Part shown: positions 1 to 8,803 of the stretch, piece by piece | Numbering within the stretch: position 1 is the first letter of the stretch | Layout: each line of letters starts with the position of its first letter | NCBI GenBank assembly: GCA_043775925.1 | Contig: JAYVRW010000056.1 | Span: 1 to 30,531 of the forward strand | Reading direction: 5' to 3' | DNA from: JAFDVL01 sp043775925 | GTDB lineage: Bacteria > Acidobacteriota > Blastocatellia > RBC074 | Length of the DNA stretch: 30,531 nucleotides | Translations under genes and position numbers: made by a program | The notes under the pieces: model-generated | Database searches by the model: none | What the model saw: the letters and a program-made list of their open reading frames with translations, nothing else | Told to the model about the DNA's origin: nothing

Positions 1-289
1 TGGTAAGCGACTCTATTTTATGCTAAATCGCGGCGGAGTATACAGCAGGTTATAAGGGGGTGCAAGCCAAATATGCCTGTTTTTCCTACGTTTATTGAGT
101 ATCCAGCATTTTATCGCCCGTCTTTATTGAGCTTTCTGACGCTCGACAACTAATTCATCCGGCTGATCGTTGCGCTGACAAGAAAGCTTCAGCCCCTGAC
201 ATAAATTATCTTTGTAAATTACCATTGCAAAAACACTCGAAAGTAGTTTAGATTTTCGCCGCGCAAAACTTTATCAGGAGGAATTAACT
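1..289. other. Intergenic leader upstream of the LysW-like gene
   Basis: No convincing coding sequence, RNA gene or strong hairpin is visible here. The last 15 bases carry the ribosome-binding site of the LysW-like gene. The window starts inside this gap, so it may also hold the control region of an unseen neighbour to the left. Confidence 0.5.
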
Positions 290-472
290 GTGCCTTTAGC
301 TACTTGCCCGGAATGTGATTCCGATATTCATGTTGACGAAGAAATGGACAAAGGCGATCACGTCAGATGCGATGATTGCGAAGCCAAATTAGAAGTCGTG
401 GGACTTGATCCAATTGAGTTGGATTTGGCAGATGATAGTGATGACGATGATTATGACGACGAAGATGATTAA
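290..472 (+). CDS. LysW-like small zinc-ribbon protein with acidic tail
   Basis: This 60-residue protein has two CxxC knuckles (C6/C9 and C27/C30) that would bind one zinc, followed by a conserved LDPIELDLA stretch at 39-47. That arrangement is typical of the LysW/ArgW amino-group carrier proteins used in lysine or arginine synthesis through protected intermediates. In true carriers the chain ends in EDWGE, whose terminal glutamate carries the substrate. Here the end is instead a run of Asp/Glu (residues 49-60) finishing DD, so carrier function cannot be assumed. The start is GTG, chosen because a strong AGGAGG lies 8 bases upstream at 277-282. No lysine or arginine biosynthesis gene is adjacent. 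It could be a LysW relative with a different role, for example a small zinc chaperone or regulatory protein. Family assignment is fairly sure, function is not. Confidence 0.85.
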   Translation: MPLATCPECDSDIHVDEEMDKGDHVRCDDCEAKLEVVGLDPIELDLADDSDDDDYDDEDD

Positions 473-482
473 ACGATAGTCT

Positions 483-1451
483 TCATTTCTGAGCAGGGGC
501 AGTGAAAGTCGTTCGATTCACGCGTAAGCTGATCGCTGGATTCACTGCCTCCACTCGGATTTGATGCTGCTTGCCATCACGGATTTCAGGATAATAAGCC
601 AACCCATAACTTGCGCGTATTTCCTCAGCTAACGCTTTGAAGACCGGAGAAAAATCTCGCGCATTGGCAGAAAAATCCAGACCACCTGTCGCTGCCACAA
701 TCCGCGATGCATCCAGAGGTGTAATGACACGGTCTGCACCACGACTAGCTGAGAGAATAAATGAGGGCAATGTAATCGAATAAACCGTCACGCCAGCGGC
801 GTTGGCACGGCGAATCAATTCACGAGTATTAATCATACTCGACGAATCAAATCCATCCGTAATGACAATCACAACCCGTCGTAGTGGTTGATTATTTCTG
901 GCGCGAGAAGCACGACGGCTCAGCATCAAAACGGCTTTGTCTAAGGCATCGTAAATTCTGGTCGAACCTTCAAAGCTGTCCATTTTTGCCAGCGCTTTGG
1001 CTAATTTCTTCTGGTCTGAAGTGAAATCCTGATAAACTTTTACATCATAATTAAAGGCCAGGGCAGAAAAAACGGATTCCCCTTGCAAGACTTCAGTGAA
1101 TTTGAGTGCCGCTTTTCGCAGCACAGCAACTTCTTCGGGTTTCAAGCTGCCGGATACATCCAGCGCAAACACGACTGCCAAAGGACGCGAGAGTGCGACT
1201 TCATCCGTTACCTGAAAAAATTCAATTTTGGCAGGCTTTTCATCAACCCATAGTCGAAAATCTTCCACTTTGAGATTGCGAATATAAGTTCCCGCTTTGT
1301 CCATTGCTACTGCTTCAACCATCACTAAATCCGTGTCAATCTTGAGAACTTCGTCCTGATCTTTTTTGATTTGAGCAGGCAACGTAAAAAAGCAACCGGT
1401 CATCCAGAGTATGGTCAGAAAGAAACCGACTTTTCGTGTAACTGAATTCAT
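483..1451 (-). CDS. VWFA-related domain protein, exported
   Basis: This 322-residue protein has an N-terminal hydrophobic export segment (about 8-26) containing MTGC, which could be a lipobox with C20 as the lipidated cysteine. A von Willebrand A domain follows from about residue 90 to 290. Its metal-ion-dependent adhesion site looks complete: DVSGS at 98-102, T164 and the ITDGFD loop with D199. The segment before it (about 36-85) matches the conserved lead-in of the acidobacterial 'VWFA-related' family. Such proteins are thought to bind partners at the cell surface or in the periplasm, but no specific substrate is known. The gene converges with the LysW-like gene (10 bases apart) and diverges from the secreted carboxypeptidase-regulatory-like gene. 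No clear Shine-Dalgarno precedes the ATG. Confidence 0.88.
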   Translation of the reverse strand: MNSVTRKVGFFLTILWMTGCFFTLPAQIKKDQDEVLKIDTDLVMVEAVAMDKAGTYIRNLKVEDFRLWVDEKPAKIEFFQVTDEVALSRPLAVVFALDVSGSLKPEEVAVLRKAALKFTEVLQGESVFSALAFNYDVKVYQDFTSDQKKLAKALAKMDSFEGSTRIYDALDKAVLMLSRRASRARNNQPLRRVVIVITDGFDSSSMINTRELIRRANAAGVTVYSITLPSFILSASRGADRVITPLDASRIVAATGGLDFSANARDFSPVFKALAEEIRASYGLAYYPEIRDGKQHQIRVEAVNPAISLRVNRTTFTAPAQK

Positions 1452-1461
1452 CTCAATAATC

Positions 1462-1490
1462 GTGACTTATGAGCAGAGCAAGACTAATAT
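1462..1490 (+). promoter_or_regulatory. Possible sigma70-type promoter for the carboxypeptidase-regulatory-like gene
   Basis: GTGACT at 1462-1467 and TAATAT at 1485-1490 are separated by 17 bases, each matching four of six consensus positions. The predicted start point is about 20 bases before the ribosome-binding site. It lies in the 67-base divergent gap. Confidence 0.3.
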
Positions 1491-1518
1491 CACTGATAAC
1501 TAATCTTCTGGAGTTTAT

Positions 1519-2160
1519 ATGCGAATGATTTTACGCGCTATTATTTTTGGATGTTTTGTAATTTTTGCCAACTTAATGCTATTGGCGGATACCGCAAAAA
1601 TTGAAGGCAAAATTCGGGACGACAACGGCAAACCTCTCAGCGGTGTCACCATCAAAGCCAATCGCGCCAAGGCTCGTGCTTTGGATGATAAGGATCAAGC
1701 TCCATCCGATTATGAGGTCAAATCCGACGACAAAGGAAATTTTACTTTCACAGGTTTAGCGGCTGGCAGTTATTCACTGACTTTTGAAATGAAAGGGTTC
1801 AAAACGGCAACGACGCGACAGCGGGTTGAGCTGACAGTCAGCGGGATTTATCAGGCTCCTAAACCTTTCGAGCTGCGCCGTGAAGACCCGTATTCTCTTA
1901 TCAGAGGAGCAGTATTAGATGTTGCGGGATTCTCTTTACCAAATGTCTCAATCACGATTGAGCGACTTGACGGAAAGAAATTCAAGAAGATGGAAAAGGT
2001 CTCCGCCGATGGCGGCGAATTCGCGTTTCGTCTGCCCTCAGAATCCGCCAAATATGTAGTGACCGCCAGCGCGGATGGCTACATTACAGCTTCAAAAGAA
2101 ATTTCAGTTGATAGTGCTGAAATCAGGCAGGTCGTCTTGCAGCTTGAAAAGAAAAAATAA
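1519..2160 (+). CDS. Secreted carboxypeptidase-regulatory-like (CarboxypepD_reg) protein
   Basis: This 213-residue protein has a signal peptide (about 1-23, cleaved near LLADTA) and then two beta-sandwich repeats of the carboxypeptidase-regulatory type. The first spans about 26-115 (GKIRDDNGKPLSGVTIKA, then DDKGNFTFTGLAAGSYSL); the second spans about 126-208 (IRGAVLDVAGFSLPNVSITI, then ADGGEFAFRLP). These folds are usually binding or spacer modules on secreted proteins and have no catalytic role of their own. No peptidase domain is attached. The ATG is preceded by CTGGAG at 1508-1513. It diverges from the VWFA-related gene and faces rho, with an inverted repeat between the two stops. Confidence 0.85.
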   Translation: MRMILRAIIFGCFVIFANLMLLADTAKIEGKIRDDNGKPLSGVTIKANRAKARALDDKDQAPSDYEVKSDDKGNFTFTGLAAGSYSLTFEMKGFKTATTRQRVELTVSGIYQAPKPFELRREDPYSLIRGAVLDVAGFSLPNVSITIERLDGKKFKKMEKVSADGGEFAFRLPSESAKYVVTASADGYITASKEISVDSAEIRQVVLQLEKKK

Positions 2161-2168
2161 AATAGGAC

Positions 2169-2283
2169 GATCTTTGGCTTTTGGTCTTGGAACATCTTCC
2201 CACCTAATCTGTTCTTTACAACATACCCTGTTGATAAAAGTAGATATTTCCACAACCTTACCAAAGATCAAAAGCCAAAGATC
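2169..2283. repeat. Long imperfect inverted repeat between convergent genes
   Basis: The left arm (2169-2190) and right arm (2261-2283) are reverse complements apart from one mismatch and one extra base. The outer 15 bases (GATCTTTGGCTTTTG and its complement) match perfectly. The right arm also contains a short direct repeat of CCAAAGATC. The arms are separated by 70 bases with no coding. The element sits just after the carboxypeptidase-like stop and ends six bases before the rho stop, so it could be a bidirectional terminator or a small non-autonomous mobile repeat. Confidence 0.7.
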
Positions 2284-2289
2284 AAGGAC

Positions 2290-3624
2290 TTATGAATTCA
2301 TCGAATTCAGGAAATCACCGTTCGATTTAGACTTCTCTAAACGATCCAGTACCAGTTCCATTTGCTCAACGCTTGAAAGCGGATTCAGGACGCGGCGTAA
2401 CACCCAGATTCGATCCAGGTCTTTGCGTTGAATCAACAGCTCTTCCTTACGGGTACCCGATTTTTGCAAATCAATCGCCGGGAAAACACGCTTATCAGAA
2501 AGCTTACGATCAAGATGGATTTCCATGTTACCTGTCCCTTTGAATTCTTCAAAGATGACGTCATCCATGCGGCTTCCGGTTTCAACTAGAGCCGTAGCGA
2601 TGATCGTCAGGCTTCCGCCTTCTTCGATATTACGTGCTGCTCCAAAAAACCGCTTAGGACGCTGCAAAGCGTTAGAATCCACACCGCCAGAGAGAATCTT
2701 ACCCGACGGAGGCACGACGGCGTTGTGCGCCCGCGCCAGACGAGTGATTGAATCCAGCAAAATAACGACATCGCGCCCGTGCTCGACTAAACGCTTGGCC
2801 TTTTCAATGACCATATCCGCGACCTGAACGTGGCGCGAGGCCGGTTCATCAAAAGTCGAAGAAATAACTTCGCCGTTGACAGAACGTTGCATGTCCGTGA
2901 CTTCTTCAGGACGCTCATCAATCAACAGAACAATCAAAGTGACTTCAGGATGATTTTCGGTAATGGAATTTGCAATGGTTTGCAGCAGTACTGTTTTACC
3001 AGTACGCGGCGGAGCTACAATCAAGCCACGCTGTCCTTTGCCGATAGGTGTCACCAGGTCAATGACACGACCCGACAAATGATCGGGATTAGTCGTTTCC
3101 ATTTTCAACTGTTCGTCGGGATAAAGCGGCGTCAGGTTATCGAAGAACACTTTGTCACGCGCCAGATCAGGCGTTTCAAAGTTAATCGCTTCGACTTTGA
3201 TCAGTGCAAAGTAACGCTCGCCCTCTTTCGGTGGACGAATCTGACCTGAAATTGTATCGCCAGTTCGTAAATCAAATTTACGAATCTGCGAAGGGCTGAC
3301 ATAAATATCGTCCGGCCCCGGTAAATAGTTATATTCAGGAGCGCGAAGGAATCCGAAGCCGTCCGGTAAAGTTTCAAGGACGCCCTCAGAAAAGATGAGA
3401 CCTGATTTCTCAGTCTGCGCTTGCAGGATTTTGAAGATCAATTCCTGTTTGCGCATTCCGGTCGCACCGGGAACATCCAATTCCTTACCAATGTTCGTCA
3501 ATTTGGAAATACTCATTTCTTTGAGTTCGGAAATGTCGAGCAAATCCGCATTCAAATACTCTGCCTCTTCGTCGTCAATCATTTCGATTTCACGATCACG
3601 AGCTTTTGCTGATTTTTCTGCCAT
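2290..3624 (-). CDS. rho: Transcription termination factor Rho
   Basis: Rho is a hexameric RNA-dependent ATPase that loads on untranslated RNA and releases transcripts from RNA polymerase. The 444-residue sequence has the expected order: an acidic N-terminal stretch, a Rho_N helical region (about 30-72), an OB-fold RNA-binding domain with the RNP1-like DGFGFLRA (88-95), then the RecA-type motor. Walker A is APPRTGKT (204-211) and Walker B is VVILLDSITR (286-295). The secondary RNA-binding part is visible as FKGTGNMEIHLDR. Length is close to the usual value. The start is the only ATG that keeps the N-terminus, but no clear Shine-Dalgarno precedes it. It is separated from engB by about 300 bases and is probably transcribed alone. 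Confidence 0.98.
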   Translation of the reverse strand: MAEKSAKARDREIEMIDDEEAEYLNADLLDISELKEMSISKLTNIGKELDVPGATGMRKQELIFKILQAQTEKSGLIFSEGVLETLPDGFGFLRAPEYNYLPGPDDIYVSPSQIRKFDLRTGDTISGQIRPPKEGERYFALIKVEAINFETPDLARDKVFFDNLTPLYPDEQLKMETTNPDHLSGRVIDLVTPIGKGQRGLIVAPPRTGKTVLLQTIANSITENHPEVTLIVLLIDERPEEVTDMQRSVNGEVISSTFDEPASRHVQVADMVIEKAKRLVEHGRDVVILLDSITRLARAHNAVVPPSGKILSGGVDSNALQRPKRFFGAARNIEEGGSLTIIATALVETGSRMDDVIFEEFKGTGNMEIHLDRKLSDKRVFPAIDLQKSGTRKEELLIQRKDLDRIWVLRRVLNPLSSVEQMELVLDRLEKSKSNGDFLNSMNS

Positions 3625-3932
3625 ATAGTTGTTGTGTTATTGGCCGGAGCTGATTGGCTGCGGCAGTGGTCGTAACTTAATTGGTTACGTTCTTTTCCCG
3701 TTAAAAATTTGAAGGGAAGTTTCTCGAAAATTTGGTATCAATTGCATTTCGCCGGAAAGTTTGGGGAATGCGCCTTACGGCAACGGGACTAGGTGAATCT
3801 TGTCTGAAACAAGTGATATTAATCAGAAACTTAATGTCAGCTTGAGAATCGGTTGAGTTAATAACGCCAACGATATCTAAGAATGACTGATGCGAGAACA
3901 ATTACGATCCTGTTCTCTGGTGGTGAAGTTTG
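3625..3932. other. Long gap between engB and rho, probable rho leader
   Basis: No believable gene is seen. A GAGAACA / TGTTCTC palindrome (3894-3900 and 3911-3917, 10-base loop) lies just after the engB stop and could mark the end of that transcript, but it lacks a U-rich tail. The rest would be the rho promoter and 5' leader. rho leaders often take part in autoregulation in other bacteria, but nothing here proves it. Confidence 0.45.
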
Positions 3933-4541
3933 CTAAATCGCCTGTAAGTTTGATTTGTGACCGCTTGGAGCTAAACAAGCATTAATTTCATTCCACAACG
4001 GCTTAATGCCTTCACGTGTGACCGCTGAATATGGGATGATTCGATCCGTCTCCAAAACCTTCTGCGCACGCTTCATTGTAGCATGACGCTCTTTTAATGA
4101 AAGCTTATCAACTTTCGTGTTGACCACCAGAAAGGAAAGTCCGAAGTGCTGTAGCCAGGATTTCATCTGAAGGTCTAACGTGGAAGGCTCGTGCCGTGCA
4201 TCAACGATTAAGATACATAACACAAGAGCCTCACGATGTGCAAGGTAATTCTCAATTAACTGCCCCCAGTGAAACCGCTCCGTTTTAGATACTTTCGCAT
4301 AGCCATACCCTGGCAAATCTACAAAATACATTTCTTTATTAATCGCAAAGAAATTCAACGCCTTCGTCCGACCTGGCGAAGAGCTGGTACGCGCCAGATT
4401 TTTGACTCCCAGTAAGCTGTTTATCAAACTCGACTTACCAACATTGGAGCGTCCCATAAACGCAATTTCCGGCCTTGTGGCCTTCGGCACTGAAGCCGTC
4501 GTCGCGGCGCTCGCCATAAATTCCGCACTCGTAATTTTCAT
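3933..4541 (-). CDS. engB: Ribosome biogenesis GTP-binding protein EngB/YsxC/YihA
   Basis: EngB is a small Ras-like GTPase needed for late assembly of the 50S ribosomal subunit. All guanine-nucleotide motifs are present in this 202-residue protein: G1 GRSNVGKS (30-37), the PGRT segment (57-60) with the G2 threonine, G3 DLPGYG (75-80), G4 NTKVDK (141-146) and G5 YSAVT (171-175). Length and spacing are normal for the family. The gene starts 11 bases after the lon stop, so it is most likely the last gene of the clpX-lon-engB transcription unit, and this order is common in many bacteria. The ATG has only a weak GAG-type ribosome-binding site, which fits translational coupling to lon. Confidence 0.97.
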   Translation of the reverse strand: MKITSAEFMASAATTASVPKATRPEIAFMGRSNVGKSSLINSLLGVKNLARTSSSPGRTKALNFFAINKEMYFVDLPGYGYAKVSKTERFHWGQLIENYLAHREALVLCILIVDARHEPSTLDLQMKSWLQHFGLSFLVVNTKVDKLSLKERHATMKRAQKVLETDRIIPYSAVTREGIKPLWNEINACLAPSGHKSNLQAI

Positions 4542-4552
4542 GCTTACTCGGT

Positions 4553-6994
4553 TTAGCTAGTTAGCCCAGTCCCTGATTGATCAATAATCGTTGGCGTTTG
4601 CCAGATTGCCGCTTCCAATTCAGCGGCAGTAATTTCCATCTCAGGTAAACGTTCCAATGCAATCCGTAACACTTCATCCATGTTTTCGACGGCATTCAAC
4701 TGAAAAGTTTCCAGCACATCAGCCGGAATATCTACCAGGTCTTTTTCGTTATCTTTTGGAACAATAATTGTGGTAATTCCAGCGCGATGGGCTGCAAGCA
4801 ATTTTTCTTTCAAGCCACCAATAGGCAACACTTTTCCCCGCAAGGTAATTTCACCCGTCATGGCAACATTGCGGTTTACCGGAATCCGTGTGAGTGACGA
4901 AGCTACCGCTGTCGCCAGCGTGATTCCTGCCGAAGGTCCGTCCTTCGGAATCGCGCCTTCCGGCACGTGAACATGCAGATCAAAATTTTTATGAAAGTCT
5001 TTTGGAATCCCCAGCTCTGAAGCCCGCGAACGCAAATACGTGACCGCCGCCTGCGCCGATTCCTGCATGACTTCACCTAATTTTCCAGTCAACGTTACCT
5101 TCCCGGTTCCTGGCATCAACGTGGCTTCAATGTGCAAAATATCTCCGCCAGCTTCGGTGTAAGCCAAACCATTCACGAGTCCAATTTCGTTCCGTACCGC
5201 TAATGTTTGCGGGCGGAATCGGATAGGACCTAAAAGCTCCTTGACGGAAATTTCATTCGCCTTGAAGCTGAATTTCTTATCTTTTCCTGAAACAAATTGT
5301 CGTGCGACTTTGCGACAAATCGAACCTATCTCACGTTCCAAATTACGAACCCCCGCTTCACGGGTGTAGGAATTAATAATCGTGCGCAGTCCATCTTCAG
5401 CAAAAGTAATTTGTGCTTTTTTCAGTCCGTGTCCATCCAATTGCTTCGTCACCAGATGACGCTCGGCGATCGCCAGCTTTTCACGTTCGGTGTAACCAGC
5501 CAGCCGAATAATTTCCAGACGATCCTGTAAAGGCACAGGAATCGTGTGCAAAACATTCGCTGTGGCAATAAACATCACATTCGACAAATCGTATTCGACA
5601 TCCAGATAGTGATCATGGAATGTATGATTCTGCTCAGGATCAAGCACTTCTAATAAAGCCGAAGACGGATCGCCGCGATGATCGTGACCCAGCTTATCAA
5701 CTTCATCCAGTAAAACTACCGGATTGTTCGTGCCAGCCTTTTTCATCATTTGAATTATTTGACCTGGCAACGCGCCAATGTAGGTGCGACGATGACCGCG
5801 AATTTCTGCCTCGTCACGCACTCCGCCCAAAGCCAGACGAACAAATTTTCTTCCTGTCGCTTTTGCAATTGAGCGTCCCAGCGAAGTTTTACCAACGCCC
5901 GGAGGCCCGACAAAACATAGGATCGTGCCGCGCGGTTTTTCAACCAATTGACGAACTGCCAGATACTCAATGATGCGATCTTTGATTTTCTCTAATCCGT
6001 AATGATCGCTTTCAAGAACATCGTAGGCGTGCTGCAAGTCGCGGATTTCTTCACTTTGCTTACTCCACGGAACACTAACCAGCCAGTCAATATAGTTACG
6101 CGAAACGGTCGCTTCAGGCGACATCAAAGACATTTGTTCCAATTTTTCAAGCTCTGACAGAGCTTTGTTTTTGGCTTCTTCGCTCATTCCGGCAGCTTCG
6201 ATTTTTTCGCGGAGATCATCATGAACAGCGGATTCATCTTTGCGTCCAAGCTCTTTATGAATCGCTTTGATTTTTTCGTTGAGATAATAATCCCGCTGCG
6301 TCTTTTCCATCTGCCGTTTGACCCGCGACTGCACAGTTCGATCAAGGTTAAGTTTCTCTATTTCGACTTCTACCAGCTCAACCATTCTCGTCAGACGCGC
6401 ATGAACAGACGCTGTTTCCAGCAGTTCCTGTTTATCTTCGACTGAAAATTTAAAGGTATGTGCCAATAAATCCACTACAATGCCCGGATCGCCACCACGT
6501 AAGGCAGCATAGACCAGTTCAGGGTTCTGCAACTGCGCCAGCTTGAGATACTGCTCGACCAAACCGTGAACACGAGTCACCAGCGTCAGGGCGCGGCGAT
6601 TATTTTCAGCAACAACCGGGACGCGGCGCACGATGGCGCGCAGATAGCCATCTTCTTCAACAAAGCGAATCACGCGGGCGCGGTCACGACCTTCCACTAA
6701 AACTTTGATGTTTGGCTCATCCGGTTTTTTGAGAGAATTCGTGATAAAGGCAATCGTACCGAACGGATAAATATGTTCCGGCTTCGGGTCTTCGACAGTG
6801 GCATCATGCTGCGCGGCGAGGAAGATTAAACGATCTGCGGTCAAGGCCTCTTCGAGCGCCAGCACAGAAGCCGAGCGTCCAATCACAAAAGCTGTTTTGG
6901 AGTGCGGAAAAACCACCACGTCCCGAATGGGAACCATCGGGATACTCAGAATATCTTCCGGTGCGCTGTCTGCTAATTCCAGAAATTCCTGCAT
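4553..6994 (-). CDS. lon: ATP-dependent protease Lon (LonA type)
   Basis: Lon is a cytoplasmic hexameric protease that unfolds and degrades damaged and regulatory proteins. The 813-residue chain shows an N-terminal substrate-binding domain (about 17-205), a coiled-coil section (about 205-310), an AAA+ motor with Walker A GPPGVGKT (363-370) and Walker B VVLLDEVDK (426-434), and a C-terminal peptidase domain. The catalytic Ser688 lies in KDGPSAG and the catalytic Lys731 in GGLKEK, 43 residues apart as in the E. coli enzyme. I start at the ATG at 6994 because GAGGAG lies 8 bases upstream; an in-frame ATG 12 codons earlier has no such site. It follows clpX and precedes engB by 11 bases. A heat-shock control element of the CIRCE type was not seen. 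Confidence 0.97.
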   Translation of the reverse strand: MQEFLELADSAPEDILSIPMVPIRDVVVFPHSKTAFVIGRSASVLALEEALTADRLIFLAAQHDATVEDPKPEHIYPFGTIAFITNSLKKPDEPNIKVLVEGRDRARVIRFVEEDGYLRAIVRRVPVVAENNRRALTLVTRVHGLVEQYLKLAQLQNPELVYAALRGGDPGIVVDLLAHTFKFSVEDKQELLETASVHARLTRMVELVEVEIEKLNLDRTVQSRVKRQMEKTQRDYYLNEKIKAIHKELGRKDESAVHDDLREKIEAAGMSEEAKNKALSELEKLEQMSLMSPEATVSRNYIDWLVSVPWSKQSEEIRDLQHAYDVLESDHYGLEKIKDRIIEYLAVRQLVEKPRGTILCFVGPPGVGKTSLGRSIAKATGRKFVRLALGGVRDEAEIRGHRRTYIGALPGQIIQMMKKAGTNNPVVLLDEVDKLGHDHRGDPSSALLEVLDPEQNHTFHDHYLDVEYDLSNVMFIATANVLHTIPVPLQDRLEIIRLAGYTEREKLAIAERHLVTKQLDGHGLKKAQITFAEDGLRTIINSYTREAGVRNLEREIGSICRKVARQFVSGKDKKFSFKANEISVKELLGPIRFRPQTLAVRNEIGLVNGLAYTEAGGDILHIEATLMPGTGKVTLTGKLGEVMQESAQAAVTYLRSRASELGIPKDFHKNFDLHVHVPEGAIPKDGPSAGITLATAVASSLTRIPVNRNVAMTGEITLRGKVLPIGGLKEKLLAAHRAGITTIIVPKDNEKDLVDIPADVLETFQLNAVENMDEVLRIALERLPEMEITAAELEAAIWQTPTIIDQSGTGLTS

Positions 6995-7132
6995 AAAATT
7001 AACTCCTCTGACTCTGCTGAGCCACCTCAAAATTCAGGTTTGTATAATCGGGATTTCTTTAATCAGGAAGGAGAGATGGAAAAAGTTAAGGCGGATCGTT
7101 GGGTTTCCTGGGAGCCGCCCTTCTCACTTCAG

Positions 7133-8365
7133 TTATCCCGCTTTTTCCAGCGAGAACATCATATTACGATTCAGCACCATATCTGATGTTACAACAATTT
7201 CTTTGACTTTTTTCTGCCCGGGCATTGAATACATCGCATCCAGCATCAGCTCTTCAAGAATCATTCGTAAGCCACGCGCTCCAACTTTGCGTTCGCACGC
7301 CAATCGTGCCACAACGCTTAGCGCATCATCCGTGAAGCGTAACTTAATGCCATCCCACTCGAATTGCTTTTGATATTGCTTAATCAGCGCATTTTTCGGC
7401 TGCGTCATGATTTCAATCATCGCCTCTTCCGTCAATTCGTGTAGTGTTCCTGTGACAGGCAAGCGTCCGACAAATTCTGGAATTAATCCGTAGCGAATCA
7501 GGTCTTCCGGTTGTACCTGCTGAAATAAATCACCTGACTTTTCGACGCGAATCATCTGACGAACTTTGGCATTGAAGCCAATAGATTTTTGTCCGATGCG
7601 ACGTTGAATAATTTGCTCTAAGCCAACAAACGCTCCGCCGCAAATAAACAAAATATTTGTCGTATCAATCGGGAAAAATTCCTGATGCGGATGCTTGCGT
7701 CCACCTTGCGGCGGAACATTGGCAATCGTACCTTCAAGAATTTTCAGCAGCGCCTGCTGCACACCTTCGCCGGAAACATCCCGCGTAATCGAAGGGTTTT
7801 CATCTTTCCGGCAAATCTTGTCAATTTCGTCAATGTAGATGATGCCCTGTTGCGCTAATTCGACTTCGCCGTTCGCCGCCTGCAATAACTTGAGAATGAT
7901 GTTTTCGACATCTTCTCCCACATAGCCCGCTTCGGTCAGCGTCGTCGCATCAACAATCGTGAACGGAACTTTCAGCATCCGCGCGAGTGTTTGCGCGAGT
8001 AAAGTTTTCCCCGTACCCGTTGGGCCAATTAAAAGAATATTTGATTTCTGAATTTCAACATCGCCGCGCCGCTTCGCCATTTCGATGCGCTTGTAGTGCT
8101 GATACACCGCGACTGCCAGCTTCTTTTTAGTCTCATCCTGACCAATGACGTACTCATCTAAAAATTCTTTGATTTCGTTCGGCTTGGGAAGAAAAGGACG
8201 GGTCGTCGCAGCGGCTTCATTCTGCGCATCATCGCTGATGATTTCAATACAAATATCAATACATTCGTTACAAATATAAACCGTAGGACCGGCAATGAGC
8301 TTCTTGACTTCATTCTGGCTTTTGCCACAGAAGCTACAGCGCAGGATGTCTTCAACTCTTCGCAT
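7133..8365 (-). CDS. clpX: ATP-dependent Clp protease ATP-binding subunit ClpX
   Basis: ClpX is the AAA+ unfoldase that feeds substrates to the ClpP peptidase. The 410-residue protein begins with the zinc-binding domain (C10, C13, C32, C35), which recruits adaptors and substrates. The motor has Walker A GPTGTGKT (114-121), the pore loop GYVG (147-150), Walker B IIYIDE (175-180), the RKH loop (223-225) and the sensor-type IPEFVGRLP. The start chosen is the ATG at 8365, which gives the conserved N-terminus and has GGAGG 10 bases upstream. The open frame continues to 8602, but those 79 residues have no ClpX character. In many genomes clpP lies directly upstream; here the upstream neighbour is a toxin-immunity locus. 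Confidence 0.97.
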   Translation of the reverse strand: MRRVEDILRCSFCGKSQNEVKKLIAGPTVYICNECIDICIEIISDDAQNEAAATTRPFLPKPNEIKEFLDEYVIGQDETKKKLAVAVYQHYKRIEMAKRRGDVEIQKSNILLIGPTGTGKTLLAQTLARMLKVPFTIVDATTLTEAGYVGEDVENIILKLLQAANGEVELAQQGIIYIDEIDKICRKDENPSITRDVSGEGVQQALLKILEGTIANVPPQGGRKHPHQEFFPIDTTNILFICGGAFVGLEQIIQRRIGQKSIGFNAKVRQMIRVEKSGDLFQQVQPEDLIRYGLIPEFVGRLPVTGTLHELTEEAMIEIMTQPKNALIKQYQKQFEWDGIKLRFTDDALSVVARLACERKVGARGLRMILEELMLDAMYSMPGQKKVKEIVVTSDMVLNRNMMFSLEKAG

Positions 8366-8803
8366 TAGCGGGAGGCCTCCGAGAGTGTGATGGATTGCTT
8401 GGTCATGAAAATATGCACTTGTCTCCGAATCAAATTTATGATGCGCAATGATAAACAACGCAACGCAACGGCGCAAGCGAAAGCTGTGAAAGTTAAAAGC
8501 AGAGAAATGGAAGCGGAGTGAAATGCTGGAAGCTTGAGAAGAATGGTTACGGCGAAAAATTTTAGGGCGGGGTACTCGCAACTTACACAGATTTTCTGAC
8601 ACCCTCTTGTAAAGTGAAAGGTTATTATTTTTTAACCTAACTCTGTATGTTAGCTAGACTCCTATCATGAAATTCTTATACGCTTTTCCATTAGAACAAA
8701 CGCCTACAGTGGCTAGCAACCAAGTCGATACTGCTCCTTATTCGGACAGGAGTAGTCGCTAATGCACAATTTCTAAAGGAAAAGGGTATTATAAGGTTCC
8801 TCC
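8366..8803. other. Gap upstream of clpX, downstream of the RHS immunity gene
   Basis: No gene is supported. Two small palindromes are present: AGGTTA / TAACCT at 8619-8624 and 8633-8638, and a better one, ACTGCTCCT / AGGAGTAGT (8730-8738 and 8748-8756, one G-U pair, 9-base loop). The second lies about 50 bases beyond the immunity gene stop and may help end that transcript, though no U-tract follows. The clpX promoter must be here but I could not pick a convincing one. Confidence 0.5.

Noticed and set aside
3894..3917. Terminator after engB
   Set aside because: The GAGAACA / TGTTCTC stem is short with a 10-base loop and no U-tract follows on the minus strand, so it is only mentioned in the gap entry.
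4917..4952. Hairpin CCGAAGG-tccgt-CCTTCGG inside lon
   Set aside because: It falls on codons for the invariant PKDGPSAG catalytic segment, so it is explained by the protein sequence and codon choice.
6995..7030. 12-residue N-terminal extension of Lon
   Set aside because: The ATG at 6994 has a much better ribosome-binding site and gives the family N-terminus.
7076..7186. Possible 36-residue small gene on the plus strand with AGGAAGGAG and a TATAAT upstream
   Set aside because: It lies mostly antisense to the 3' end of clpX, the ribosome-binding site is too close to the ATG, no -35 is present and the peptide matches nothing.
8366..8602. 79-residue N-terminal extension of ClpX
   Set aside because: Not ClpX-like, low-complexity; the ATG at 8365 has GGAGG and gives the conserved zinc-domain start.
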